NCBI GenBank assembly: GCA_041396685.1
Contig: JAWKYD010000007.1
Span: 124,001 to 188,000, forward strand
Reading direction: 5' to 3'
DNA length: 64,000 bases
DNA from: JAUIAI01 sp041396685
GTDB taxonomy: Bacteria; Pseudomonadota; Gammaproteobacteria; Burkholderiales; Burkholderiaceae_E
In this document: piece after piece, positions 57,433 through 64,000 of the stretch
Layout of the letters: every line of letters begins with the position of its first letter
Numbering within the stretch: position 1 is the first letter of the stretch
Notes under the pieces: model-generated
What the model saw: only the letters and a program-made list of their open reading frames with translations
The model's database searches: none
What the model was told of the DNA's origin: nothing
Program-made: the position numbers and the translations under genes

Positions 57433-58122
57433 ATGATTGCGCAAACGCGATCCGATGACGAGGACGACGACGGCTGGCGTGCGCGGCTGGCTCACGATCT
57501 GCGTCAACCGTTGCAGGCCGTTGCCTTGCTGGCGCGCGAGGCGGCCCAGCGCTCCGGGTCCGGTGACGACGGCCTGCACGTGCGGCTGGTCGAGGCCGCC
57601 GACGAGCTGAGCGCGCGCATCGCCGGCATTCTGTCGACGCCGCGCCGCCCGGGCCAAACCGCACCCGCTCGTGCGCAGGCAAGGCATCCGGAGCCGGTGG
57701 CCGGCGAGCCAGAACGGCCCGGCGCGCGTGTTGCACCGGATCGTCCCGCCCGCGCGCTGATCGTCGATGCGCACGCCGCACCGCGACAGGCATTGGCCGA
57801 CGCGCTCGGCCTGCTCGGCCTGCAGGTCGGCCAGGCCGGGTCGTCACGCGAGGCGGTCGCTGCCCTGGTCGTGACCGACGAGCCGATACCCGACTGCATC
57901 CTGATCAACCTGCGTCACCAGGGCGAGCCGATCCTGCCCGCGCTGATGAGCCTCGGTCACGCATCGCGTTCTCGCGTGCCGATCGTGGTCATGACGGGCG
58001 AACTGCTCCCCACGGGCCATGCGCATGGCGAGCCGGGCTGGCGCGAACTCGGTGTGGTCGCCGTCGTGCCGCGCCCTCGTACCCTGTCCGCGCTGCGCGA
58101 GACGCTGGCGCTGGCCGCGTGA
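57433..58122 (+). CDS. HisKA-only protein with pseudoreceiver (no ATPase domain)
   Basis: 229 residues; AGGAG precedes the ATG at 57433. Residues about 14-68 are a histidine-kinase dimerisation helix pair with the phospho-accepting His21 in LAHDLRQPLQAVALL, the HDLRQPL form typical of hybrid kinases. After a Pro/Arg-rich linker (70-105) the C-terminal half is a receiver fold, but the phosphoacceptor position is Asn159 (CILINLR) and the acidic pair is reduced (IVDAHA), so it should not be phosphorylated. There is no HATPase domain. It may be an Hpt-like phosphotransfer or scaffold protein. It is convergent with the NarL-type regulator (33 bp apart). Confidence 0.78.
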   Translation: MIAQTRSDDEDDDGWRARLAHDLRQPLQAVALLAREAAQRSGSGDDGLHVRLVEAADELSARIAGILSTPRRPGQTAPARAQARHPEPVAGEPERPGARVAPDRPARALIVDAHAAPRQALADALGLLGLQVGQAGSSREAVAALVVTDEPIPDCILINLRHQGEPILPALMSLGHASRSRVPIVVMTGELLPTGHAHGEPGWRELGVVAVVPRPRTLSALRETLALAA

Positions 58123-58155
58123 ATCAAGCGCCTGACGACCGTCGGGCTCACGAAG

Positions 58156-58854
58156 CTAGCGCTCGGCGGCGAAAGCCTCCGGGCCGCTGTCGCGCAGCAA
58201 CAGCAGCGTGGCCTGGGTGCGGTTGCGCACGCCGAGCATGCGCAACAGGTTGCTCACGTAGACCTTGATCGTGCCTTCGCGCAGGCCCAGGCGGTCGGCG
58301 ATCTCCCGATTGCTCTGGCCCTGACACATCAGCTCGGCCACGCGCATCTCCTGATCGCGTACGCCGCGCTCGCGCAGATGGTCACGCGCAGCGGCCGTCA
58401 GTTGCTCGCCGGCGACGCTGGGTGCCGGCGTGGTATTCACCTGGCCGACCGCGAGCAGCCTGGGTGAGACATAGATGGCGCCAGCCTCGAGCAACGACAG
58501 CGCCACGCCCAGGGCGTCGGGCGGCAGGTCTTTTTCCATGATCGCGTTGGCGCCCGCCTCGATCAGGCGGCGCGCGGTGAGTGGATCGATATGGGCCGAC
58601 AGGATCGCCACCGGCAGCGCGGGATCGCAGCGTCGCACCGTTTCGTAGACGGCGAGCCCGCTGGCATCGGGCAGGCCGAGGTCGAGCAGGGCGACATCGT
58701 ATTGACGCGATGCCAGGCGATGCGAAGCGCTCTCGAGCGAGGCCACCCAGTCGACCCGCGCGTTCGGCCGCAGACGCAGGACGGTCGCGCGCACGCCTTC
58801 CGCGAACAGCGGGTGATCTTCGACGAGCAGGAACTGCTGGAAACTGGCTGGCAT
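58156..58854 (-). CDS. NarL/FixJ-family response regulator
   Basis: 232 residues. Receiver residues intact: VEDHPLFAEG, phospho-Asp in LLDLGLPDASG, Ser in ILSAH, Lys in IMEKDL. C-terminal LuxR-type helix-turn-helix: AELMCQGQSNREIADRLGLR with EGTIKVYVSNLLRMLG. The ATG at 58854 lies 11 bp after the second permease gene, making this regulator the last gene of the ABC-transporter operon. No complete sensor kinase is adjacent; only the HisKA-only protein converges with it. It could regulate the transporter operon or another target. Confidence 0.88.
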   Translation of the reverse strand: MPASFQQFLLVEDHPLFAEGVRATVLRLRPNARVDWVASLESASHRLASRQYDVALLDLGLPDASGLAVYETVRRCDPALPVAILSAHIDPLTARRLIEAGANAIMEKDLPPDALGVALSLLEAGAIYVSPRLLAVGQVNTTPAPSVAGEQLTAAARDHLRERGVRDQEMRVAELMCQGQSNREIADRLGLREGTIKVYVSNLLRMLGVRNRTQATLLLLRDSGPEAFAAER

Positions 58855-58865
58855 CGGCGGGCTGC

Positions 58866-59666
58866 TCAGCGGGTGAGGGTTCTGCGGGCCAGATAGCTTA
58901 ACCCGTCGACCAGCCCGACGAGAAGCAGCATCGCGATGACGACACCGGCCGCCTCCTGCATTTTGAACAGGCTCAGATAAACATGAAGCATCTGGCCGAG
59001 GCCGCCGGCGCCGACCACGCCCAGCACCGCGGCCGCGCGGATGTTGTTCTCCCAACGGTACAGGCTGTAGGAGAGCAGTTGCGGCAGGGCCAGCGGCAGC
59101 GTCGCGTAGCAGAGCACGGCGAGCGGTGTCGCGCCGTTGGCGCGCAGCGCGAACGCCGGCTCGCGCGGCAGGTTCTCGAGCGCGTCGGCGAACAGCCGGC
59201 CGAGGACGCCGGTCGTGTGTGCGGCCAGCGCCAGCGTGCCGGGAAACGGGCCGAGGCCGGCGGCGATCACCAGCAGCGCCGCCCAGACCAGTTCGGGAAT
59301 CGAGCGCAACACGTTGAGCACCAGCCGCATCGCGGCGCGCCCCGCGCGTCGCGCGCCGCCGGCCTGCTGACCAAGGCTGGCCGGGATCGCCAGCGCCAGC
59401 GCGAACACGGCGGCGATCAATGTGCCCAGGGCGGACATCGCGAGCGTCTCGATGGCGGCGATGCCCAGTCGGGACAGGAACGGGGGCGACATCACGGGCG
59501 GAAAGAATCCGCGGATGAATTCGCCCATCTTGGTGAGCGAACCGGGCTCCAGGAACGCCGCCCATTGCAGGTCGAGGGTCCAGAAGCTGGCCACCAGCAA
59601 GGCCGCAAGCGCCGCCAAGCCGAGCCGGGCCCGCCAGCGCACGGGTGCCGAAGGCATGCTTGCCAT
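58866..59666 (-). CDS. phnE: PhnE-like ABC permease (second copy)
   Basis: 266 residues from ATG 59666, overlapping the stop of the first permease by one base. About six hydrophobic segments; LNVLRSIPELVWAALLVIAAGLGPFPGTLA is the core ABC permease loop, seen as RSIPELVWAALLV and GLGPFPGTLALA, with GVVGAGGLGQMLH near the end. It forms the membrane channel with the first PhnE. Two different permeases indicate a heterodimeric transporter. Confidence 0.88.
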   Translation of the reverse strand: MASMPSAPVRWRARLGLAALAALLVASFWTLDLQWAAFLEPGSLTKMGEFIRGFFPPVMSPPFLSRLGIAAIETLAMSALGTLIAAVFALALAIPASLGQQAGGARRAGRAAMRLVLNVLRSIPELVWAALLVIAAGLGPFPGTLALAAHTTGVLGRLFADALENLPREPAFALRANGATPLAVLCYATLPLALPQLLSYSLYRWENNIRAAAVLGVVGAGGLGQMLHVYLSLFKMQEAAGVVIAMLLLVGLVDGLSYLARRTLTR

Positions 59667-60499
59667 CAGTCGCCCTCCAGCGTGCGCCGCACCCACAGGC
59701 TGACACGGTCGGCGACCGCGACCAGGGCCACGAACATCAGCAGGACGGTGGAGACCTCGGCACCCGAGAGCATCTTCATCGACATGTCGAGCTGCTGGCC
59801 GAGCCCGCCGGCGCCGACGAAGCCCATGATCACCGACGAGCGCACCGCGCACTCCCAGCGAAACACCGTGTAGGAGGCGAGCTCGGTCGCGCACTGGGGC
59901 AGGGATCCGTACAGGAAGGCGCCCACCCGCGAGCTGCCGTTGCGCAGCAGGCCCTCGGTGACCGAGGCGTCGACCGACTCCAGCACCTCGGCATAGACCT
60001 TGCCGAGCATGCCTGCATAGGTGAGCGCGATCGCCAGCACGCCCGCCGTCGGGCCCAGGCCGACCACCCGCACGAACAGCAGCGCCCAGACCAGCTCGGG
60101 CACGCTGCGCAGGAACACCAGCAACCAGCGCACCAACTGGCGCGCGATGGCCGAGACGCGGTTCATGGGCCGGCCGACTGCCGACTGCGACAGGCGCGCG
60201 CTGGCCAACAGCGTCAGGGGCACCGAGGCCACCCAGCCAAGGGCCAGCCCGGCGGTGGCCGTGGCCACGGTGATCCAGGTGGCGTGCAGCACGATGCGCA
60301 GGAAGTCGGCCGAAAAATCGGGCGGGAAGAAAGTGGCCAGGAAGCGCCCGGTGATGGCCAACGAGCGTGGATCGAACAAAGACGGCAGATCGAATTCGCT
60401 GGCAACCACCAGCGGCCAGACCACGATCGGCACCAACAGCAACAGGCCCAGCCGGCGCGGCCAGGCCGGGTCGCGCAGCGCGATCGCCGGCGTGCTCAT
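59666..60499 (-). CDS. phnE: PhnE-like ABC permease (first copy)
   Basis: 277 residues. The EAA-type loop is FLRSVPELVWALLFVRVVGLG and the C-terminal loop GFVGAGGLGQQLD. Six to seven transmembrane helices; a stretch of hydrophobic start residues follows IALRDPAWPRRLGLLLLV. Its ATG overlaps the PhnC stop in an ATGA. Same operon order as phosphonate importers (phnC-D-E-E), although the binding protein resembles the selenate-type subgroup. Confidence 0.88.
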   Translation of the reverse strand: MSTPAIALRDPAWPRRLGLLLLVPIVVWPLVVASEFDLPSLFDPRSLAITGRFLATFFPPDFSADFLRIVLHATWITVATATAGLALGWVASVPLTLLASARLSQSAVGRPMNRVSAIARQLVRWLLVFLRSVPELVWALLFVRVVGLGPTAGVLAIALTYAGMLGKVYAEVLESVDASVTEGLLRNGSSRVGAFLYGSLPQCATELASYTVFRWECAVRSSVIMGFVGAGGLGQQLDMSMKMLSGAEVSTVLLMFVALVAVADRVSLWVRRTLEGD

Positions 60500-61329
60500 C
60501 CGGCGCAGCGCCCGCCGGGCATCACCGCGACGGCCGCGGTGAGGGCCGGTTCGATCGTGAGCGGCTCGCGCAACTCGGTCTCGGCGCCGAAATAGAGATC
60601 GCGGATCAGCGCGTCGTCGATCCGCCGGGGCGCGTCATCGAAGACGACGGTGCCATCTCGCAGGCCGATCACACGTGGGAAATGCGCCAGCGCCGTGTCC
60701 ACCTGGTGCAGGCTGCAGACCAGTGTGGCGCCGCCCTGGCGGCAATGGTCGAGCAGCGCGCGGGTGGTCTGGTCGGCCAGAGCCGGATCGAGCGCAGCGA
60801 GCGGCTCGTCGACCAGCAAGGCCTGCGCGCCCGCCACCAGTGCACGCGCCAGGCTGACCCGCTGACGTTCGCCGCCCGAGAGTCTGTCGACGCGCGACCA
60901 CAGGCGATCGCCCAGCGAGAAGGTCTCGAGCGCGTCGAAGGCGGTGCGCGCCTCGCCGGGACGCCAGAGTGACCACAGCGCACGCGCGCCGCCCCAATGG
61001 CCGAGGCGGCCGGCCAGTACGGCGGTGACGACGCGCTGGCGCGGCGGCAGCGGCGGTGCCTGCGGTGCATTGAACAAGCGGGCGCGCAGCCTGCGCAACT
61101 GACGCCCGTTGAGCGACCAGGGGTCGGTGGCGTCGATGGTCAGCGTGCCGGCATGTGGCCGCAGCGACGCGCCCAGAACCGACAACAGTGTGGATTTGCC
61201 GGCCCCGCTGGGGCCGATGACGGCAACCTGCTCGCCGGCCGCGATGCGCAGCGTGATCGCGTCGATGGCGGGGCGGGCCGGATCATGCCGGACGGTCGCA
61301 GAATGACATTCGAACGACAGTCCGGCCAT
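60496..61329 (-). CDS. phnC: PhnC-like ABC transporter ATP-binding protein
   Basis: 277 residues with all ABC motifs: Walker A GPSGAGKSTLL, signature LSGGERQRVSLARALV, Walker B with the catalytic Glu in ALLVDEPLAALDP and the switch His in LVCSLHQVD. It powers import of phosphonate-like oxyanions with the two permeases and the binding protein. The 19-bp gap to phnD and the ATGA overlap with the first permease place it in one operon. Confidence 0.9.
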   Translation of the reverse strand: MAGLSFECHSATVRHDPARPAIDAITLRIAAGEQVAVIGPSGAGKSTLLSVLGASLRPHAGTLTIDATDPWSLNGRQLRRLRARLFNAPQAPPLPPRQRVVTAVLAGRLGHWGGARALWSLWRPGEARTAFDALETFSLGDRLWSRVDRLSGGERQRVSLARALVAGAQALLVDEPLAALDPALADQTTRALLDHCRQGGATLVCSLHQVDTALAHFPRVIGLRDGTVVFDDAPRRIDDALIRDLYFGAETELREPLTIEPALTAAVAVMPGGRCAG

Positions 61330-61348
61330 GATGCGCTCGCGGCCCGGA

Positions 61349-62212
61349 TCAGTTCAACAGACCGGCGCTCTTGGCGGCCGCTTCGATGTCGGCGTAATTG
61401 CCCGCTGCCGTCGGCACGAACTTGGATGCGCGTTGCAGTTCGAGAATCTTCTTGCCCTGCTCGGTGCCGCCGTCGAGCGCCAGGAAGGCATCGCGAATCT
61501 GCTTCTTGAGCGCCGGGTCCATGTCTTTGCGCACGGTCCAGTTGTAGTCGAAGTAAGGCGGCGTGGTGTAGAACACCTTCACGGCCTTGGTGTCGATCTT
61601 GCCGGCATCGACCAGCTTGTTCCAGACGCTGATGTTCAGGGCGCCGGCGGCCACCTTGCCGCCCGCGACCGAGAACGCGGTGGCATCGTGGGCCCCCGAG
61701 AATGCCACCCGCATGTCCAGATCGGGCTGGATGCCGGCCTTGAGCAGGAACGAGCGCGGCATCAGATGGCCCGACGTCGACGACGGCGAACCGAACGCGA
61801 AGGTCTTGCCCTTGAGATCGGCCAGCCCGTCGATGCCGGAATCGGCGGTGGTGATGAACACCGACTTGAAGGTTTCGTCTTCGGCGCGCTGGATGAGCGG
61901 CTCGACATTGCCTTGCGAGCGGATGTTCGCCTGCACGAAGGTGAAGCCTCCGAACCAGGCCATGTCGACCTTGCCGTTGACCAGCGCCTCGACGGCCGCG
62001 GCGTAATCGGTCACCGGCACGAAGCTGACTTCCTTGCCGGTCTTCTCGGCCAGGTATTTGCCGAGCGGCTCGAACTTGCGCTGCAACTCGGTGGGTGATT
62101 CGTCGGGAATGGCGGTGACGCGCAGTTCGTCGGCCGCGCCGGCCGAGAACGGCATGGCGGTGCCCATGGCGATCGCACTGATGGTGAGGATTCTGCGGAG
62201 GGTAGAGCGCAT
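61349..62212 (-). CDS. phnD: PhnD-family periplasmic binding protein (phosphonate or selenate ABC importer)
   Basis: 287 residues from ATG 62212, with AGGAGA seven bases upstream. Sec signal peptide (LTISAIAMGTAMPFSAGAAD). The mature part begins DELRVTAIPDESPTELQRKF and contains PVTDYAAAVEALVNGKVDMAWFGGFTFVQ-type sequence, seen as DYAAAVEALVNGKVDMAWF, plus FGSPSSTSGHLMPRSFLL. This form is the one commonly annotated as putative selenate ABC substrate-binding protein, a side branch of PhnD. Phosphonate cannot be excluded; no C-P lyase or selD gene is in the window. It is the first gene of the operon and is preceded by a hairpin at 62307-62334. Confidence 0.85.
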   Translation of the reverse strand: MRSTLRRILTISAIAMGTAMPFSAGAADELRVTAIPDESPTELQRKFEPLGKYLAEKTGKEVSFVPVTDYAAAVEALVNGKVDMAWFGGFTFVQANIRSQGNVEPLIQRAEDETFKSVFITTADSGIDGLADLKGKTFAFGSPSSTSGHLMPRSFLLKAGIQPDLDMRVAFSGAHDATAFSVAGGKVAAGALNISVWNKLVDAGKIDTKAVKVFYTTPPYFDYNWTVRKDMDPALKKQIRDAFLALDGGTEQGKKILELQRASKFVPTAAGNYADIEAAAKSAGLLN

Positions 62213-62306
62213 GAGGGGATCTCCTGATTGAATGCATCGCAAGTGCCGACCAGCGCGGAGCGCTGCCGGCGTCGGCCGAGCGAAGGGACGACATTAACAG
62301 AAAGTG

Positions 62307-62334
62307 CCGACGCCAGACCCGCGACAGGCGTCGG
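62307..62334 (-). promoter_or_regulatory. Inverted repeat in the phnD leader
   Basis: 8-bp perfect arms CCGACGCC/GGCGTCGG with a 12-base loop, 95 bp before the phnD ATG. It could be an operator or an mRNA hairpin. The rest of 62213-62504 (292 bp) shows a terminator at 62463 for the upstream TPR gene but no obvious sigma70 promoter for phnD. Confidence 0.4.
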
Positions 62335-62462
62335 TCGTTTACCGCTCGAAGCCTTGTCCAAACCGCGGTTCACCGGTGCTTACGCATCGCCACAAGTGCT
62401 TTCGGGCCGCCGACCGCACGGGCGGCCGAACCGCTGGGTCGCGCAGACCGCCGCATCCTGAC

Positions 62463-62483
62463 AAAACCGCGTCGATGACGCGG
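62463..62483 (-). terminator. Rho-independent terminator of the TPR gene
   Basis: On the minus strand CCGCGTC and GACGCGG form a 7-bp stem with a 3-base loop followed by TTTT, 22 bases after the TPR gene stop. A compact intrinsic terminator. Confidence 0.75.
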
Positions 62484-62504
62484 ATTCGCGGGCGGCCGGC
62501 TCAC

Positions 62505-63197
62505 TCAGATCGGCCGTCCCGTCGTGCGATTGCGAACCTCGCGCAGCGCCGGCAGCATATTGGCCAGACCGACGAAGGGATTGATGCGGCGGGCGGCCTC
62601 GATGTCGTCGATGGCGGTCTGTGCGTCACCGGCGCGGATCGCGATCAGGGCGCGACCCGAGATCGCGCCGTAGTGGCGCGGCTGCAGTTCCAGAACCCGC
62701 TCGATGTCGGCCAGCGAACGTTCGTCGTCCTTCTTCTTGTAGAACGTGGCGGCGCGCTGGTTCCAGCCTTCGGCATATTCGGGGGCCGCTTCGACCACGC
62801 GGTCGAGCAGCGTGATGGCTTCGTCGAGCCGGTTCAGGTGGCGCGCCACCATGGCCTCGCGCACCCAGCCGTCGATCTGTTCATCGCCGCTGTGCAACCA
62901 TTGCGCCTGAATGACCTGATCCAGGCGCACGGCGACCCCGTGGGTGTTGGATTTGCCGAGCATGTCCAGCAGGGTCTCGATGCGCGCCTGGCGTTCGGGC
63001 GGGTTCTCCCAGGCCAGCGCCGGCGCCGCAGCCATGGCGATCGAGATCGACAGCGCTACGGCGAGCAGCGTCAGGGCAGCGACGAATCCGCGATGCCGGT
63101 CTTCGGTGCCCAGCGCCAAGGCGCCAGTTGCATGCCGGTGAACGCGCTCGCCGACGTTTGCGCCCAAGGCCGTCGAGTGTTGCCGTGTGCAATTCAT
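62505..63197 (-). CDS. TPR-repeat protein, membrane-anchored or exported
   Basis: 230 residues from ATG 63197 (AGGGG eight bases upstream); upstream in-frame sequence to 63248 is not conserved. A hydrophobic segment at residues about 40-60 (VAALTLLAVALSISIAMAAA) after a polar, positively charged N-terminus suggests an uncleaved anchor or a long signal. The rest is helical TPR-like: LDEAITLLDRVVEAAPEYAE, then DERSLADIERVLELQPRHYG, then AGDAQTAIDDIEAARRINPF. The function is unknown. Confidence 0.8.
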   Translation of the reverse strand: MNCTRQHSTALGANVGERVHRHATGALALGTEDRHRGFVAALTLLAVALSISIAMAAAPALAWENPPERQARIETLLDMLGKSNTHGVAVRLDQVIQAQWLHSGDEQIDGWVREAMVARHLNRLDEAITLLDRVVEAAPEYAEGWNQRAATFYKKKDDERSLADIERVLELQPRHYGAISGRALIAIRAGDAQTAIDDIEAARRINPFVGLANMLPALREVRNRTTGRPI

Positions 63198-63384
63198 GGT
63201 CGATCCCCTTTTTTCACAGGGTTGACACCCAATATGCCGCTGTGGCAAGACGCGCGCCCGCGACCCGATGATGCGATCAGGGTTATCGCCAGCGGCATCG
63301 GGTCGCGCGTGGTCGGCCTCGACAAACCCCCGCCGGTCTCGAATAATGGCCGGCCCGGGGTCTCACGAAAGGACGAACGCCGCC

Positions 63385-64000
63385 ATGCTGAGCGCTGCAC
63401 AGATCGAGCAATACCATGCCGATGGCTATGTCGTGCCCGACTTCCGCATGCCGGTGCCCGTGCTCGAGGCGATCAAGGCGCGTCACGCGAAGCTGCTCGC
63501 CGAGCACCCCGAGCACCCGGAGTTCCACGACTATTGCCCGGCCCTGCTCGACATCGATGTCGGCTTTCTCGAGTTTTGCCGCAACGACGAGATCCTCGAC
63601 ATGGTCGCGCAGGTGATCGGCGCCGATGTCGCGCTCTGGAACAGCAGCTTCTTCGCCAAGCCGGCGCTCAACGGCAAGCGCACGCCATGGCATCAAGATG
63701 GCGAGTACTGGCCCATTCGCCCTCTGGCCACCTGCACGGTGTGGCTGGCGATCGACGACGCCACGCCCGAGAATGGTTGCCTGCGTGTGCTGCGTGGCTC
63801 GCACAAGGATCGGCGTCTGCGTTCCCATCACACGTCCGGCGACACCGATGTCACGCTCACCCAGGAGCTCGACGCCGGCGAATACGACGAATCCAGCGCC
63901 GTCGACCTGGTGCTCCAGGCGGGCCAGGTCTCGCTGCACGACGTCTATCTGCTGCACGGCTCCGAGGCCAATCGCTCGCCGCGCCCGCGCCGCGGCATGA
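63385..64000 (+). CDS. Phytanoyl-CoA dioxygenase (PhyH)-family protein, 3' truncated
   Basis: About 205 residues to the window edge. Fe(II)/2-oxoglutarate dioxygenase jelly roll: the HxD metal motif is in TPWHQDGEYWP, the distal His in LLHGSEANRS, and the 2-oxoglutarate-binding Arg region would follow in the last visible residues (SPRPRRGM). The start MLSAAQIEQYHADGYVVPDF is the typical PhyH N-terminus. It probably hydroxylates an acyl-CoA or a small metabolite; the substrate is unknown. An AAAGGA sequence precedes the ATG. Divergent from the TPR gene, with 187 bp between. Confidence 0.86.
   Translation, partial: MLSAAQIEQYHADGYVVPDFRMPVPVLEAIKARHAKLLAEHPEHPEFHDYCPALLDIDVGFLEFCRNDEILDMVAQVIGADVALWNSSFFAKPALNGKRTPWHQDGEYWPIRPLATCTVWLAIDDATPENGCLRVLRGSHKDRRLRSHHTSGDTDVTLTQELDAGEYDESSAVDLVLQAGQVSLHDVYLLHGSEANRSPRPRRGM

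Noticed and set aside
1..64000. tRNA, rRNA, insertion sequences, integrases or phage genes
   Set aside because: Looked for on both strands by eye; no cloverleaf, transposase motif or flanking duplication was found. Short or degenerate elements could be missed without a search tool.

Overview
This is a contiguous stretch of a very GC-rich bacterial chromosome. Nearly every codon third position is G or C, and genes are packed with frequent 1-17 bp overlaps. The gene families point to a betaproteobacterium, probably Burkholderiales or a close relative: gatCAB divergent from mreB, an AceK of the proteobacterial type, IorB with a C-terminal extension, and AmpG, DUF1289, DUF1415 and DUF4124 proteins. 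I see no insertion sequence, phage gene, tRNA, rRNA or CRISPR array. About sixty protein genes are supported.

Layout. 1-7 kb: the end of indolepyruvate oxidoreductase IorA, then IorB and a thioesterase, facing an MBL hydrolase, a small membrane protein and an HMG-CoA lyase/DUF1289 pair. 7-17 kb: a lone CheY-like receiver; a GhrA-like reductase coupled to a DMT exporter with a repeat tail; leucine-type acyl-CoA enzymes surrounding a hybrid 'kinase' that has lost its phospho-histidine; an SDR, AceK, a GNAT protein and an M48 lipoprotein peptidase with TPRs. 17-28 kb: SMUG1-type uracil-DNA glycosylase coupled to a YhhN protein behind a terminator-containing leader; a CNNM/CorC protein; a divergent MreB without mreCD; gatC-gatA-lipoprotein-gatB; a DUF4124 protein; pyrE; exonuclease III; ampG. 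30-37 kb: 3-oxoadipyl-CoA thiolase with a FAD protein, an NTF2-like protein and a RutE-like nitroreductase, then a tight pair encoding (2S)-methylsuccinyl-CoA dehydrogenase and a class III CoA-transferase resembling mesaconyl-CoA C1-C4 transferase.

37-47 kb: Hsp20 behind a sigma32-type promoter and a 25-bp tandem repeat; HDOD-GAF protein divergent from an intact PAS hybrid histidine kinase; a catabolic-looking run (LysE exporter, ABM monooxygenase, amidohydrolase, PLP decarboxylase, acrylyl-CoA-reductase-type MDR); a lipoprotein, a 35-residue membrane peptide and a zinc alcohol dehydrogenase. 48-55 kb: molybdenum NAD-dependent formate dehydrogenase with the gamma and beta subunits fused, folB, a TTG-started zinc-binding metallopeptidase and pterin carbinolamine dehydratase. 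55-64 kb: a degenerate EAL protein, DUF1415, a HisKA-plus-pseudoreceiver protein with no ATPase domain, and a phnD-C-E-E-type ABC operon (phosphonate or selenate) ending in a NarL-family regulator; then a TPR protein and the start of a PhyH-family dioxygenase.

Two themes stand out. One is acyl-CoA and short-chain dicarboxylate metabolism: Mcd and an Mct-like enzyme, HMG-CoA lyase, methylglutaconyl-CoA hydratase, a thiolase, an AcuI-like reductase, and AceK for glyoxylate-bypass control. The other is an unusually high share of signalling proteins with missing catalytic residues: a histidine kinase with Asp in place of His, an EAL domain with two lost residues, and a HisKA-only protein with Asn in the receiver. 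Two RNA-level features are also notable: a strong terminator lying between a long leader and the yhhN start, and a terminator that doubles as the last codons of the convergent HDOD gene.
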